NCBI GenBank assembly: GCA_963827605.1
Contig: CAWHBK010000003.1
Coordinates: 310,001-374,000, forward strand
Origin: DSYU01 sp963827605
Lineage (GTDB): Bacteria; Chloroflexota; Anaerolineae; Anaerolineales; Anaerolineaceae
Direction of reading: 5' to 3'
Length of the DNA: 64,000 bases
Below the pieces are notes generated by a model. It did no database searches. It was not told the origin of the DNA and was given only the letters and a program-made list of their open reading frames with translations. Positions 1-8,787 of the stretch are shown here, piece after piece; position 1 is the first letter of the stretch, and each line of letters begins with the position of its first letter. The translations under genes were made by a program, and so were the position numbers.

Positions 1-1
1 C

Positions 2-208
2 CTGTCTCATTGGGATGAAGTTCAGGAAATTGCCGGCACCGTTCCCGCCCCACAGCAGCTCGAGAATTGGCTGGCGGCAGTTCAGGCTCCCATCCAGCCA
101 TCCGATCTTGGCCTGAGCCAGGCAGAAACGAACCAGGGCTTGCAGGCTGCACATTACCTGCGTGACCGCTTTACGCTTAATCGCCTCAGCTTTTGGATGG
201 GGTTGTAA
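2..208 (+). CDS. C-terminal fragment, probably sn-glycerol-1-phosphate dehydrogenase (AraM-like)
   Basis: An open frame enters from the left edge and ends at the TAA at 206-208, leaving the last 68 residues. The tail carries an A-H-Y-L-R-D-R-F-T-L-N-R-L motif just before the stop. This resembles the end of bacterial AraM/EgsA sn-glycerol-1-phosphate dehydrogenases, where an xxxRDRYTxLDL helix closes the protein. The active site lies outside the window, so the assignment rests on the tail alone and is tentative. The stop codon sits inside a hairpin that probably ends the transcript, which separates this gene from the glycan locus. Confidence 0.4.
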   Translation: MSHWDEVQEIAGTVPAPQQLENWLAAVQAPIQPSDLGLSQAETNQGLQAAHYLRDRFTLNRLSFWMGL

Positions 209-239
209 TAAATGGTTTGAAATAGCAAACCATTTGTTA
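206..239 (+). terminator. AT-rich hairpin overlapping the stop codon
   Basis: AAATGGTTTG (210-219) and CAAACCATTT (226-235) form a perfect 10-bp stem around a 6-nt loop. It extends to 14 bp (206-239) with one G-T pair. The following TTATTACTC is T-rich but not a clean T-tract. It is read as the transcript end of the partial gene and could work in both directions. Confidence 0.45.
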
Positions 240-929
240 TTACTCAATACTTGATTATTTCTATATTTATTAGTTATTGACATCACATTTCCGATGTGCT
301 ATATTTAGCTTAATGGAGGCTTTGATCCGGGAACACCGCTGGTCGCTGCGCCTGCCTGCAGGCAATGTTCCCGAGTAGCCAATTGCGAAACCGGCCACCA
401 ATGTTTATGGGAGCCTTTCCGCACAAGTATCTGACCCAGATGGCGGCAACCTGAAGGGCAAGAGCATTATTGTTAGGCGGGCAATTTACGAACGAGGTTG
501 AATAAGGATTTGATGCAAGATCAGGTGGGAGATAGTATACCCATGGGGGTATAGGGTCCCAGTTTTCAATTACACCATTTACGCATAGGGCGTGTTTAGT
601 ATTTAAGCGCCTTCAAACAACGATGCAGGCCCCTGCTATCTCAGGTCGTGCTTACCTTCCAACCAAAAGGCAAGTCGCCTGATCCATCATTTCCGAACAG
701 CAGACTGCTCGGGTAACTTCCCCATAAACATTTTTAGGAAAACGAACACGCCAGTAGCAGGCCCGGCAAGGTCTGGTACTTGATTGCTTGATTCGTTCAA
801 ATTTCAGATTTCGCCGAAATGGCCCATATACCGTTTTCGGACGGGCAATTGTCGGAATGGCGGAGCATGCCCATTTACAGGCATGCCGGATGATACCAGT
901 ACAAAAACATTGCGAGGGAGAACCCATTT
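209..929 (+). other. 721-nt gene-free leader of the glycan locus
   Basis: No convincing protein gene lies here. The first ~100 nt are AT-rich and hold a promoter (277-305). Downstream are three clear hairpins: CGGGAACA/TGTTCCCG at 328-335 and 366-373, enclosing the palindrome TGCCTGCAGGCA; TATACCC-ATGG-GGGTATA at 536-553; and GCATGCC/GGCATGC at 865-871 and 880-886, about 45 nt before the first ATG of the locus. A 21-codon ORF (313-378) overlaps the first hairpin. The layout suggests a long structured 5' leader, possibly an attenuator or riboregulator. No known riboswitch class was recognised. Confidence 0.5.
277..305 (+). promoter_or_regulatory. Near-consensus sigma-A promoter
   Basis: TTGACA (277-282) is followed after exactly 17 nt by TATATT (300-305). 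The spacer holds an inverted repeat, CACAT (284-288) and ATGTG (294-298), placed where a repressor could block the polymerase. Transcription would start near 312, about 620 nt before wzm. This is the best-matching promoter in the window and probably drives the glycan locus. Confidence 0.65.
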
Positions 930-1784
930 ATGCTCGAAAGACAAACGTTAAAACAAACCCAGGCCGATATTTACCACACGCATATCGAGCCCACCGGTTC
1001 CTGGCTGTCATTCGGTGTGAAGGAAATGTGGCTTTATCGCGAACTGCTTTTCTTTCTCACCTGGCGGGACATCAAAATCCGCTATAAACAGACCGTTCTC
1101 GGCTTTGCCTGGGCAATTCTACAGCCCGTTTTGACCATGATCGTATTCTCCCTGTTCTTTGGCAAATTGGCGAAGATCCCCTCCGAAGGGGTTCCGTACC
1201 CCATTTTCAACTACGCCGCGCTGCTGCCATGGCAGTTCTTTGAAAGCTCCATCACGACCTCTACCAACAGCCTGGTGACCAATGCCAATATGGTCACAAA
1301 AGTGTATTTCCCCCGCTTGTTCATACCCATCTCTAGCGTTCTTTCTGGACTGGTAGATTTTTTTATTGCTTTTATTGTCCTGATCGGCATGATGATTTTT
1401 TATCACATCACCCCAAATTTAGGGGTGCTTCTTCTGCCCTTATTCTTGATTTTGGCCTTTATAACGGCAATGGGCGTCAGCTTGTGGATGTCGGCCCTGA
1501 ATGTAAAATACCGCGATGTTCGTTACATTGTTCCTTTTCTATTGCGCTTCTGGTTTTTCGCAACCCCCATTGCCTATCCCAGTTCGCTTTTGAGCGAGCC
1601 ATGGCGAACTTTGTATGGGTTAAACCCCATGGTGGGGGTTGTCGAGGGCTTTCGGTGGGCGCTGCTGGGGACCGAACCGCCTCGGGCAATGCTTTTCCTG
1701 TCGATTGTCATTTCGATCATCCTGCTCATTACCGGGCTGCTTTACTTTAGTCGTACAGAGAAAACCTTCGCGGACGTAATCTAA
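930..1784 (+). CDS. wzm: Polysaccharide ABC exporter, permease subunit (Wzm-like)
   Basis: Integral membrane half of an ABC-2 type exporter that moves lipid-linked polysaccharide across the cytoplasmic membrane. The 284-residue protein shows an N-terminal amphipathic stretch around the T-W-R-D-I-K-I-R-Y-K motif (residues ~46-56), then about six hydrophobic segments, the usual Wzm/TagG layout and length. The start follows a GAGGGAG element at normal spacing. It is followed after 60 nt by its ATPase partner, so the two form the exporter module at the head of the locus. The exported glycan cannot be told from this protein alone. The family is clear; the substrate is inferred from the neighbours. 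Confidence 0.88.
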   Translation: MLERQTLKQTQADIYHTHIEPTGSWLSFGVKEMWLYRELLFFLTWRDIKIRYKQTVLGFAWAILQPVLTMIVFSLFFGKLAKIPSEGVPYPIFNYAALLPWQFFESSITTSTNSLVTNANMVTKVYFPRLFIPISSVLSGLVDFFIAFIVLIGMMIFYHITPNLGVLLLPLFLILAFITAMGVSLWMSALNVKYRDVRYIVPFLLRFWFFATPIAYPSSLLSEPWRTLYGLNPMVGVVEGFRWALLGTEPPRAMLFLSIVISIILLITGLLYFSRTEKTFADVI

Positions 1785-1844
1785 ACCAGCCGCCCGCTTG
1801 ATAACAGCAGCGCCAAAACTTACCAATCAGGAATCAGCTTAACC

Positions 1845-3170
1845 ATGAGTGATATATCCATACAAGTACGTGACTTAGGCAAAAAATATCGGATTCAGCA
1901 GGGCGTAAAGCCGACTTACGAGACATTACGCGACCAGGTCGTAAAAGCGTTCTCAGTGCCTGTTCGCCGCTTGAGCAATTCAACCGATGGTAATGAAAAT
2001 GGGAAACAGCTCTTTGACAATTATGTTTGGGCTCTGAGAGATGTCTCCTTCGATGTGCACCGCGGTGAAGTGGTCGGGTTAATCGGGCCGAACGGCGCGG
2101 GAAAAAGCACTTTACTGAAAATTCTTACCCGTATCACCCAACCAACGCACGGCGTGATCGATATATATGGACGGGTCGGATCGCTTCTTGAAGTTGGCAC
2201 CGGCTTTCACCGGGAACTAAGCGGGCGCGACAATGTCTACTTAAACGGCGCAATCCTTGGAATGAATAAAGCTGAGATTGCGAAAAAGTTCGACGAAATC
2301 GTGAGCTTTGCCGAGGTGGAGAAATTTATAGACACGGAGGTTAAATTCTACTCCTCGGGAATGACGGTCCGGCTGGCCTTCGCCGTTGCCGCGCACCTGG
2401 AGCCGGAAATCCTCCTCGTCGATGAGGTCCTTGCGGTTGGCGATGCTGCGTTCCAGAAAAAGAGCCTTTCAAAAATGGAAAGCGTCGGCAAAGCCGGGCG
2501 CACCGTCATATTCGTATCCCACCATATGCCCTCGATCACCCGCTTATGCGAACGAGCTCTCCTGCTAAATCATGGCACGCTCATAGAAAGCGGCCCGGCG
2601 GAGAAAGTGGTAGGAGATTATTTGAGCGCGAACCTTGGCACCTCGGCTTATAAGGATTGGCCGGACATAAACCTCGCCCCAAGCAGCGAGGATGCCCGCC
2701 TCCGCTGCGTTCGGGTGATTAATGAGGAAGGAAATACGAATTTTAGCTTTGATATCCGCCGGCCGGTAGGCATCGAAGTCACTTTTGATGTCCTGCGCCC
2801 CACTACTTATCCGCTGTATCCATTTATTACTGCCCATAACGAAGAGGAAGTCCTTCTATTCACCTCCATCGACACGGATACAGATTGGCGAAACCAGACC
2901 CGCCCACCCGGACGGTATACCAGCGTGGCCTGGATCCCTGGCAATCTACTGGCAGAGGGAACCATAACCATCGGCGTGGGAATGCGCACCGAGGCGCCGC
3001 ATATCCTCCACTTTTACGAATTCGATACGGTTGCATTCCAAATCATTGAAAGCCCAGAAGGAGATTCGGCGCGAGTTGATTACGCGGGCAAAATGCGCGG
3101 CGTTGTTCGCCCGTACTTGCGCTGGTCTACGCTCCACGAGCCTGTCACAGCCATCTACCCGGGCCGGTGA
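1845..3170 (+). CDS. wzt: Polysaccharide ABC exporter, ATP-binding subunit with C-terminal glycan-binding domain (Wzt-like)
   Basis: ATPase that powers Wzm. Residues ~1-250 form the nucleotide-binding domain: Walker A GPNGAGKST (~81-89), an SSGM signature (~170), Walker B ILLVDE followed by the D-loop (~189-197) and an H-loop histidine in VSHH (~224). The remaining ~190 residues are beta-rich and match the Wzt C-terminal domain, which in studied systems recognises the modified non-reducing end of the chain before export. At 441 residues it is a long-form Wzt. The methyltransferases downstream could therefore supply the cap that this domain reads. The stop at 3170 is followed after 7 nt by the next gene, whose ribosome site overlaps the end. 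Confidence 0.9.
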   Translation: MSDISIQVRDLGKKYRIQQGVKPTYETLRDQVVKAFSVPVRRLSNSTDGNENGKQLFDNYVWALRDVSFDVHRGEVVGLIGPNGAGKSTLLKILTRITQPTHGVIDIYGRVGSLLEVGTGFHRELSGRDNVYLNGAILGMNKAEIAKKFDEIVSFAEVEKFIDTEVKFYSSGMTVRLAFAVAAHLEPEILLVDEVLAVGDAAFQKKSLSKMESVGKAGRTVIFVSHHMPSITRLCERALLLNHGTLIESGPAEKVVGDYLSANLGTSAYKDWPDINLAPSSEDARLRCVRVINEEGNTNFSFDIRRPVGIEVTFDVLRPTTYPLYPFITAHNEEEVLLFTSIDTDTDWRNQTRPPGRYTSVAWIPGNLLAEGTITIGVGMRTEAPHILHFYEFDTVAFQIIESPEGDSARVDYAGKMRGVVRPYLRWSTLHEPVTAIYPGR

Positions 3171-3177
3171 GGGAGAT

Positions 3178-4131
3178 ATGGCAGCAACTCTCCCCCCTCG
3201 ATTGAGCATCGGCTTGCCGGTTTATAACGGAGAGCGTTTCCTTCGTTTTGCTCTGGACGCCATCCTGAACCAGACCTACCGTGATTTTGAGTTGATTATT
3301 TCGGACAACGCTTCCACTGACAGCACCATGCTGATTTGCCAGGATTACGCCGCGCGCGACAGCCGCATTCGTTACTGCCGCAACATGGAAAATATCGGCT
3401 CAGCGGCAAATTTCAACCGGGTATTCGATCTGGCGCGCGGACAATATTTTAAGTGGTCGGCAGCCGACGACATCATTTCCCCGACCTTCTTGGAAAAATG
3501 CATTGAAGTGCTCGATCAGGATCCTTCCGTTGTGCTTAGTTATTCCAAAGCCGACCGGATCAATTCCTCCGGCAAGCTGGACGGGATGTACGATTACCCA
3601 ATGCGGGTCAACGACCCATCCGCTCACGTGCGTTTTTCGGATCTCATTCTGGTAAACCATTTCTGTATCGCGGTTTTCGGGGTAATGCGCCGGGATGTAC
3701 TGGCCAAAACACCATTGATCGACAAATACGTGGGCTCAGATCGGGTATTGCTGGCGGAATTGGGTCTTCGCGGGCGTTTCGTTGAGATTCCTGAGTACCT
3801 GTTTCACCGCCGCGATCATCCGCAGGCTTCTGGCCGGTTATTCAACATCTATAACCGCCTGGCGTGGTTCGATCCTTCCAAACGCAGCCGCATCAACCTG
3901 GTGAACTGGAAGGTTGGTTGGGAGTATCTGCGAGCGATTAACCAGGTCAGCCTGCCATTGGTAGAGAAAGTACAGAGTTACAAGAGCGCGTTGCGCTGGT
4001 TTGTCATGCGCCGCCGGGTACTGATTGAAGACTTCAAAGCTGCGATCGTTCAATTGGTTCCGTTTTCACTCGGTCTGGTTAAATTCATCCGAAGTCTTTT
4101 ACAACCGTCGTCAAAAAAAGGTGGGATATGA
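3178..4131 (+). CDS. Family 2 glycosyltransferase
   Basis: Predicted inverting GT-A glycosyltransferase of 317 residues. The N-terminal fold shows PVYNGERFL (~12), then the typical I-S-D-N-A-S-T-D-S-T stretch that binds the nucleotide, and an A-D-D metal-binding motif near residue 98. An upstream ATG at 3031 is in frame but lies inside wzt, while the ATG at 3178 follows a GAGGGAG site, so 3178 is preferred. The stop overlaps the next start as ATGA, showing translational coupling to rfbF. Acceptor and donor sugars are unknown. Confidence 0.85.
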   Translation: MAATLPPRLSIGLPVYNGERFLRFALDAILNQTYRDFELIISDNASTDSTMLICQDYAARDSRIRYCRNMENIGSAANFNRVFDLARGQYFKWSAADDIISPTFLEKCIEVLDQDPSVVLSYSKADRINSSGKLDGMYDYPMRVNDPSAHVRFSDLILVNHFCIAVFGVMRRDVLAKTPLIDKYVGSDRVLLAELGLRGRFVEIPEYLFHRRDHPQASGRLFNIYNRLAWFDPSKRSRINLVNWKVGWEYLRAINQVSLPLVEKVQSYKSALRWFVMRRRVLIEDFKAAIVQLVPFSLGLVKFIRSLLQPSSKKGGI

Positions 4132-4901
4132 AAGTAGCAATTTTGGCAGGAGGGTTCGGCTCGCGTCTGGCTGAAGAAACCGAGATTAAGCCGAAGCCAA
4201 TGGTAGAGATTGGCGGTAAGCCCATTCTCTGGCATATTATGAAGCATTACGCTTTCTACAATCACAAGCACTTTGTGATTGCGCTTGGCTATAAAGGGGA
4301 AGTGATCAAACGCTACATGGTCGATTATGCTTCCCTGGAATGCAATCTGACCGTTGACCTCGCCGAAGGCAAAGTCACCGTTCATGATGGGCCTCGCCCG
4401 GATTGGAAGGTCGACCTGGTAGATACGGGTCCGCGGACACAGACCGGCGGGCGGATCAAACGGTTAGCCCCCTACCTGAAAAATGAAACCTTTATGCTCA
4501 CCTGGGGGGACGGCGTCTCCAACGTTGACCTAAACTGCCTGCTCGATTTCCACCGCTCGCACGGTAAACTCGCCACCCTCACTGCCGTACGCCCTCCGGC
4601 CCGCTATGGGCATATGATGTTTGATGGGGAGCGCATTGTTCAATTCGTTGAAAAACCACAAATCGGCGAGGGTTGGATCAACGGCGCTTTCTTCGTCCTG
4701 GAACCAGGCATATTCGACTATATCGATGGAGACGATACCGTCTGGGAACACGAGCCCCTCCAGCGCCTGGCCGCGGATGGGCAGCTGATGGCATACAAAC
4801 ACGAAGCATTCTGGCAATGCATGGATACCCTTCGAGAAAAGCACTTGCTCGAGTCGATGTGGCAATCCAACAGAGCCCCATGGAAAATTTGGGAGGATTA
4901 A
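4128..4901 (+). CDS. rfbF: Glucose-1-phosphate cytidylyltransferase
   Basis: Makes CDP-glucose from glucose-1-phosphate and CTP, the first step toward CDP-linked deoxy and branched sugars. The 257-residue protein begins with the nucleotidyltransferase signature LAGGFGSRL, followed by KPKPM and G-G-K-P-I-L-W-H-I-M, which is characteristic of RfbF rather than of thymidylyl- or uridylyltransferases. Length matches the family. It overlaps the preceding glycosyltransferase by 4 nt and lies 4 nt before an SDR enzyme. A canonical CDP-glucose 4,6-dehydratase (RfbG) is not recognisable next to it. Confidence 0.9.
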   Translation: MKVAILAGGFGSRLAEETEIKPKPMVEIGGKPILWHIMKHYAFYNHKHFVIALGYKGEVIKRYMVDYASLECNLTVDLAEGKVTVHDGPRPDWKVDLVDTGPRTQTGGRIKRLAPYLKNETFMLTWGDGVSNVDLNCLLDFHRSHGKLATLTAVRPPARYGHMMFDGERIVQFVEKPQIGEGWINGAFFVLEPGIFDYIDGDDTVWEHEPLQRLAADGQLMAYKHEAFWQCMDTLREKHLLESMWQSNRAPWKIWED

Positions 4902-4905
4902 AACC

Positions 4906-5952
4906 ATGCGCGTTCTGGTTACCGGGCATCATGGCTATATTGGTGCGGTTCTGGCCCCCATGCTGGTACAGGCCGGGCACGAAGTGGTAGGTTTGGACAG
5001 CGATCTTTTCATCCCCTGCACCTATGGGGCTTGGGCTGAAAGCGTGCCATCGATCCACAAAGATGTACGCGATGTTGAGCAGGATGATCTACGGGGGTTT
5101 GATGCGGTTATGCACCTGGCGGGTCTATCCAACGATCCGCTTGGGGATCTCAACCCTGATTTGACCATGGAAATAAATCACCAGGCTTCGGTTCGCCTGG
5201 CACAGCTGGCCAGGCAAGCAGGTGTGCGGCGGTTTATTTTCTCCTCGTCATGCAGCAATTACGGCGCGGCGGGTGATGATTTTCTCGACGAAAACTCGGC
5301 TTTTAACCCCGTTACAGCGTATGGCGAGTCAAAGGTTCACGTTGAGCAAGATGTCGCGAAATTCGCGAATGCTGATTTTAGCCCAACGTTCCTGCGCAAT
5401 GCCACAGCGTACGGCGTGTCGCCATTCTTGCGCTTCGACCTGGTGTTGAATAATCTGGTCGCCTGGGCGTTTACCACGGGGAAGATTTACATGAAGAGCG
5501 ACGGCTCACCCTGGCGGCCCATCGTCCACATTGAGGATATTTCACGGGCTTTTTTGGCCGCGTTACATGCCCCAACCGACCTGATTCATAACCAGGCATT
5601 TAACGTCGGGCAAACAACGGAAAATTACCGGGTCCGCGAGCTGGCCGAAATTGTCGCGCAGACCGTACCGGGCTGCCAGGTAAGCTTTGCTCCGGATGCC
5701 GGGCCTGACAAGCGCAACTACCGGGTAAACTGCGACCGCATTCAGCGCGTCTTGCCTGAATTCAAACCCCAGTGGAACGCTCGCCGGGGCGCGCAGGAAT
5801 TATACGATTCGTACCGCAGCATTGGCCTGGCCCTCGAAGATTTTGAAGGCCCGCGGTATAAGCGTATCGCTCACATTAAACAACTACTCGAAACCGGCGC
5901 GCTGGATAAGTCCCTCCGCTGGACAAAAGAAACCGCCGGCCGGGTCATATAA
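4906..5952 (+). CDS. NAD-dependent sugar-nucleotide epimerase/dehydratase (extended SDR)
   Basis: An extended short-chain dehydrogenase of 348 residues, predicted to act on a nucleotide sugar, probably the CDP-sugar made by the upstream enzyme. The Rossmann motif is GHHGYIG (~7-13); the active site shows an S-S-C-S-N-Y stretch (~118) and Y-G-E-S-K (~140), giving the YxxxK pair. It is not a textbook RfbG or GalE, so whether it dehydrates, epimerises or reduces is open. It sits between rfbF and a C-methyltransferase, which fits a pathway to a branched or C-methylated sugar. Confidence 0.8.
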   Translation: MRVLVTGHHGYIGAVLAPMLVQAGHEVVGLDSDLFIPCTYGAWAESVPSIHKDVRDVEQDDLRGFDAVMHLAGLSNDPLGDLNPDLTMEINHQASVRLAQLARQAGVRRFIFSSSCSNYGAAGDDFLDENSAFNPVTAYGESKVHVEQDVAKFANADFSPTFLRNATAYGVSPFLRFDLVLNNLVAWAFTTGKIYMKSDGSPWRPIVHIEDISRAFLAALHAPTDLIHNQAFNVGQTTENYRVRELAEIVAQTVPGCQVSFAPDAGPDKRNYRVNCDRIQRVLPEFKPQWNARRGAQELYDSYRSIGLALEDFEGPRYKRIAHIKQLLETGALDKSLRWTKETAGRVI

Positions 5953-5968
5953 AAGAGGGGGAATACCG

Positions 5969-7204
5969 ATGGATTATTACATCACCGAGAAGCAGTGCCG
6001 GGCCTGTGGCGCCAGTCCATTGCAGACGATTTTATCGTTCGGCGAAACCCCGTTGGCCGACCGGCTGCTCACCACCGAACAGTTATCCCAACCCGAGCTG
6101 ACTGCTCCATTAACCCTAGCTTTCTGCCCAGAGTGTTCTCTCGTTCAGATCCTCGAAACCGTACAGCCCGAAATCCTTTTCGGACAAGAATACCCGTACT
6201 TTTCATCGGTCTCCCAGGCGCTGCTCGATCACTCGCGCAAGAACGCGCTTGAACTGATCGAGTCGCGGGGTCTGAACCAGAACAGCCTGGTCGTCGAGCC
6301 GGCCAGCAATGATGGCTACATGCTGCGCAACTTCGCTGAGCGGGGAATTCCTGTATTGGGCATCGACCCGGCAAAAGGCCCCGCGGAAGCCGCTCTTGCA
6401 GCCGGTGTGCCAACCCTCAATACCTTCTTCTCCCTCGACCTGGCAAAACAACTGCACTCTGAGGGCAAACAGGCGGATGTAATCATTGCCAACAATGTGG
6501 TAGCGCATGTCGCTGACCTGAACGGGTTTGTTGAAGGGGTTTCCACTTTGTTGAAACCAGACGGCGTGGCGGTCATGGAAATGCCGTACGTAATCGATCT
6601 AATCGCGAAGACCGAATTTGACACCATCTACCACCAACACCTGTGTTACTTCTCCGTGACTGCACTGGATACGTTGTTCCGGCAGCACAACCTGTATCTC
6701 AATGATATTCGCCGCCTGCCCATCCACGGCGGCTCGCTGCGCCTGTATATCGAGAAGCGTGAAAATGTGCAAGATTCCGTAAAAAATATGCTTCGCTCCG
6801 AAAAAGAGACTGGTGCAGACCAGCTTGATTACTACTGCCAGTTTGCCGACCGCGTCCGCGATATTAAAAAAGGCGTCCTGGAAATCCTGACCAGCGTGAA
6901 AGAATCGGGGCATCGCATTGCTGCGTATGGGGCCGCGGCCAAGGCCTGCACGCTGATGAGTTACTGCGGTATCGACAACCGGTTTGTCGACTATATCGTC
7001 GATCTAAACAAGTTTAAACAGGGCCGGTATTTTAGTGGGAACCACCTCCCCATTTTGCCTCCAGAAAAATTAGTAGAAGACCTGCCCGATTACACCCTCC
7101 TTCTGGTGTGGAATTTCGCGGAGGAGATCCTGCGCCAGCAGGATGCATACCGGCAGCGGGGAGGAAAGTTCATCATCCCCATTCCAGAACCCGTTATCGC
7201 ATAG
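5969..7204 (+). CDS. Sugar C-methyltransferase with N-terminal zinc motif
   Basis: SAM-dependent methyltransferase of 411 residues with the three-part layout of TylC3/NovU-type sugar C-methyltransferases: a zinc motif with C-R-A-C-G and C-P-E-C near residues 10-52, a class I SAM fold with V-E-P-A-S-N-D-G-Y (~110), and a C-terminal half resembling the Methyltransf_14 region. The Y-H-Q-H-L-C-Y-F segment (~225) fits the family's catalytic His/Tyr region. The ATG at 5969 follows GAGGGGG and is preferred over an in-frame ATG at 5822 inside the SDR. Its likely substrate is the 4-keto intermediate made by the upstream enzymes; that is inferred from gene order. Confidence 0.82.
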   Translation: MDYYITEKQCRACGASPLQTILSFGETPLADRLLTTEQLSQPELTAPLTLAFCPECSLVQILETVQPEILFGQEYPYFSSVSQALLDHSRKNALELIESRGLNQNSLVVEPASNDGYMLRNFAERGIPVLGIDPAKGPAEAALAAGVPTLNTFFSLDLAKQLHSEGKQADVIIANNVVAHVADLNGFVEGVSTLLKPDGVAVMEMPYVIDLIAKTEFDTIYHQHLCYFSVTALDTLFRQHNLYLNDIRRLPIHGGSLRLYIEKRENVQDSVKNMLRSEKETGADQLDYYCQFADRVRDIKKGVLEILTSVKESGHRIAAYGAAAKACTLMSYCGIDNRFVDYIVDLNKFKQGRYFSGNHLPILPPEKLVEDLPDYTLLLVWNFAEEILRQQDAYRQRGGKFIIPIPEPVIA

Positions 7205-7227
7205 AACCGAATATCGTAGGGGGAGCA

Positions 7228-8532
7228 ATGCGAAAGACCTGTTTCAATGTCATCACAGCAGCGGCTATACTGCTTTTCATTTTTACCGGCAATGATCCGG
7301 TTCTGGCGGCAGCCAATCAACTTCCCGCAATTACTGTGTGGTACGAAACCAGCCTCAGGTTTGGCCAATTGGGAAACCCACAAACCCATATTAACATTCT
7401 CGGCAACGCGCAGGATCCGGATGGTTCCGTTTCTTCAATGGCGTATCGACTAAACAACGGCAGCCCGGTGACCATTTCAATCGGCCCGGATGGGAAAAGA
7501 CTGGCCAATGCGGGGGATTTCAATGCCGCAATTCAAACCAGCGCCCTCCTGAATGGCAATAACAGCCTGGTATTTATTGCCATAGACAACAGCGGGGCAA
7601 CACAAACAAAAACCATCATCGTGAATTACACCCGTGCGGCCCCCCAGGCTCTGCCTTTTTCAACCAATTGGTCAACCACGGGCAGCATTCAAGATCAGGC
7701 CCAAATATTGGATGGCCTTTGGAGCAAAAGCGCTAGTGGGATTCAACCAACCATCTTTGCATATGACCGTCTGGTTGCAATCGGTGATATCAGCTGGAAG
7801 GATTATGAAATCCTGGCTCCAATCACCGTGCGTGGTTTTTATCCCGACCCGGCTAACCCGAACGATGCCGGTGGAGTTGGAGTTGTAGCGCGCTGGCAGG
7901 GGCATATCGGTTCCGGCCAGCCTCCCGCGGACTGGACTCGCCTGGGCGCATATGGATACTACAGCAACCGCTTAAATGCACTCGCGCTGCGCTTAAACGG
8001 AAGCGACCCCATAACGCAGGGCTTTTCATTCCGCCTCAATACCCCTTATCTGCTCAAACTTCGGGTAGAGACAGCCGCCCAAGGCGGGCGCTACAGTTTC
8101 AAGGTGTGGGAGCGAGGCCAGCCTGAGCCGTCCTGGAATAGTTCTTCCTTTGCGAATCTTGTGAATGTGGTTGATTCAAACGGCGATTTACTCAATGGGT
8201 CGGTCATGTTGGTCGCGCATCGGGTGGATGCCACTTTCGGCAACGTCACCATATGCCCGTTGGATCTTAATTATTCCCTAACCATCAATCATTCTGGCAG
8301 TGGATCGGTCACGGCGCAGCCGGTGAAAACCAGCTATGCTTGCGGAGAAGGCGTTACATTAACCGCCCAGGCAAGCCCTGGCTGGGTATTCACCGGCTGG
8401 AGCGGGGATATTTCTGGGCAAAGTAAAACCATCTCTTTCAATATGACCCAGTCTATTTCCGCCACAGCTAATTTTAGTCTGGGCCAGGTGCAGCCCTATA
8501 AATCCTACCTGCCGTCTATTGTGGCACAGTAA
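7228..8532 (+). CDS. Secreted protein with LamG-like and divergent InlB repeat domains
   Basis: Extracellular protein of unknown function, 434 residues. It has a signal peptide (residues ~1-28, basic start, hydrophobic core, cut after an A-A-A stretch), a beta-rich Ig-like section, a concanavalin/LamG-like middle, and near the C-terminus one divergent InlB-type repeat with the G-W-V-F-T-G-W-S-G-D core. The last residues, Y-L-P-S-I-V-A-Q, recall C-terminal tails common on Anaerolineae exoproteins. The start at 7228 follows AGGGGGAG; an in-frame ATG at 7108 lies inside the methyltransferase. It may bind or display glycan at the cell surface, by analogy only. Confidence 0.7.
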   Translation: MRKTCFNVITAAAILLFIFTGNDPVLAAANQLPAITVWYETSLRFGQLGNPQTHINILGNAQDPDGSVSSMAYRLNNGSPVTISIGPDGKRLANAGDFNAAIQTSALLNGNNSLVFIAIDNSGATQTKTIIVNYTRAAPQALPFSTNWSTTGSIQDQAQILDGLWSKSASGIQPTIFAYDRLVAIGDISWKDYEILAPITVRGFYPDPANPNDAGGVGVVARWQGHIGSGQPPADWTRLGAYGYYSNRLNALALRLNGSDPITQGFSFRLNTPYLLKLRVETAAQGGRYSFKVWERGQPEPSWNSSSFANLVNVVDSNGDLLNGSVMLVAHRVDATFGNVTICPLDLNYSLTINHSGSGSVTAQPVKTSYACGEGVTLTAQASPGWVFTGWSGDISGQSKTISFNMTQSISATANFSLGQVQPYKSYLPSIVAQ

Positions 8533-8787
8533 TCTTCTATATTATTCTATTGAGTTCATTCTATCGAACGAAAAAGGAGGACCTATCGAATAAATGGGGG
8601 ATAAATCCATCGTTTCTTATTGACCAGAGTTTGGCGCCTGACAGACCTGACCAATAACGGAATAAGACCGCCCGGCGGCCTCCGTTACCAGCGGTCATTG
8701 TGACGGCGGTTCTATCTGGCCAATTTGCTAAACATAACAATTAAATAAAAAAATTTCAATGGTGCGATACATCGTAAGGGGAATGCT

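Noticed and set aside
652..927. 91-codon minus-strand frame in the leader region
   Set aside because: No ribosome site, odd Cys/Arg composition and no recognisable fold. It lies over the hairpin-rich leader.
8598..8630. 9-codon ORF behind an AAAAAGGAGG site
   Set aside because: Spacing to the ATG is 13 nt, the product is too short and no function can be argued. Probably a chance ribosome-site match.
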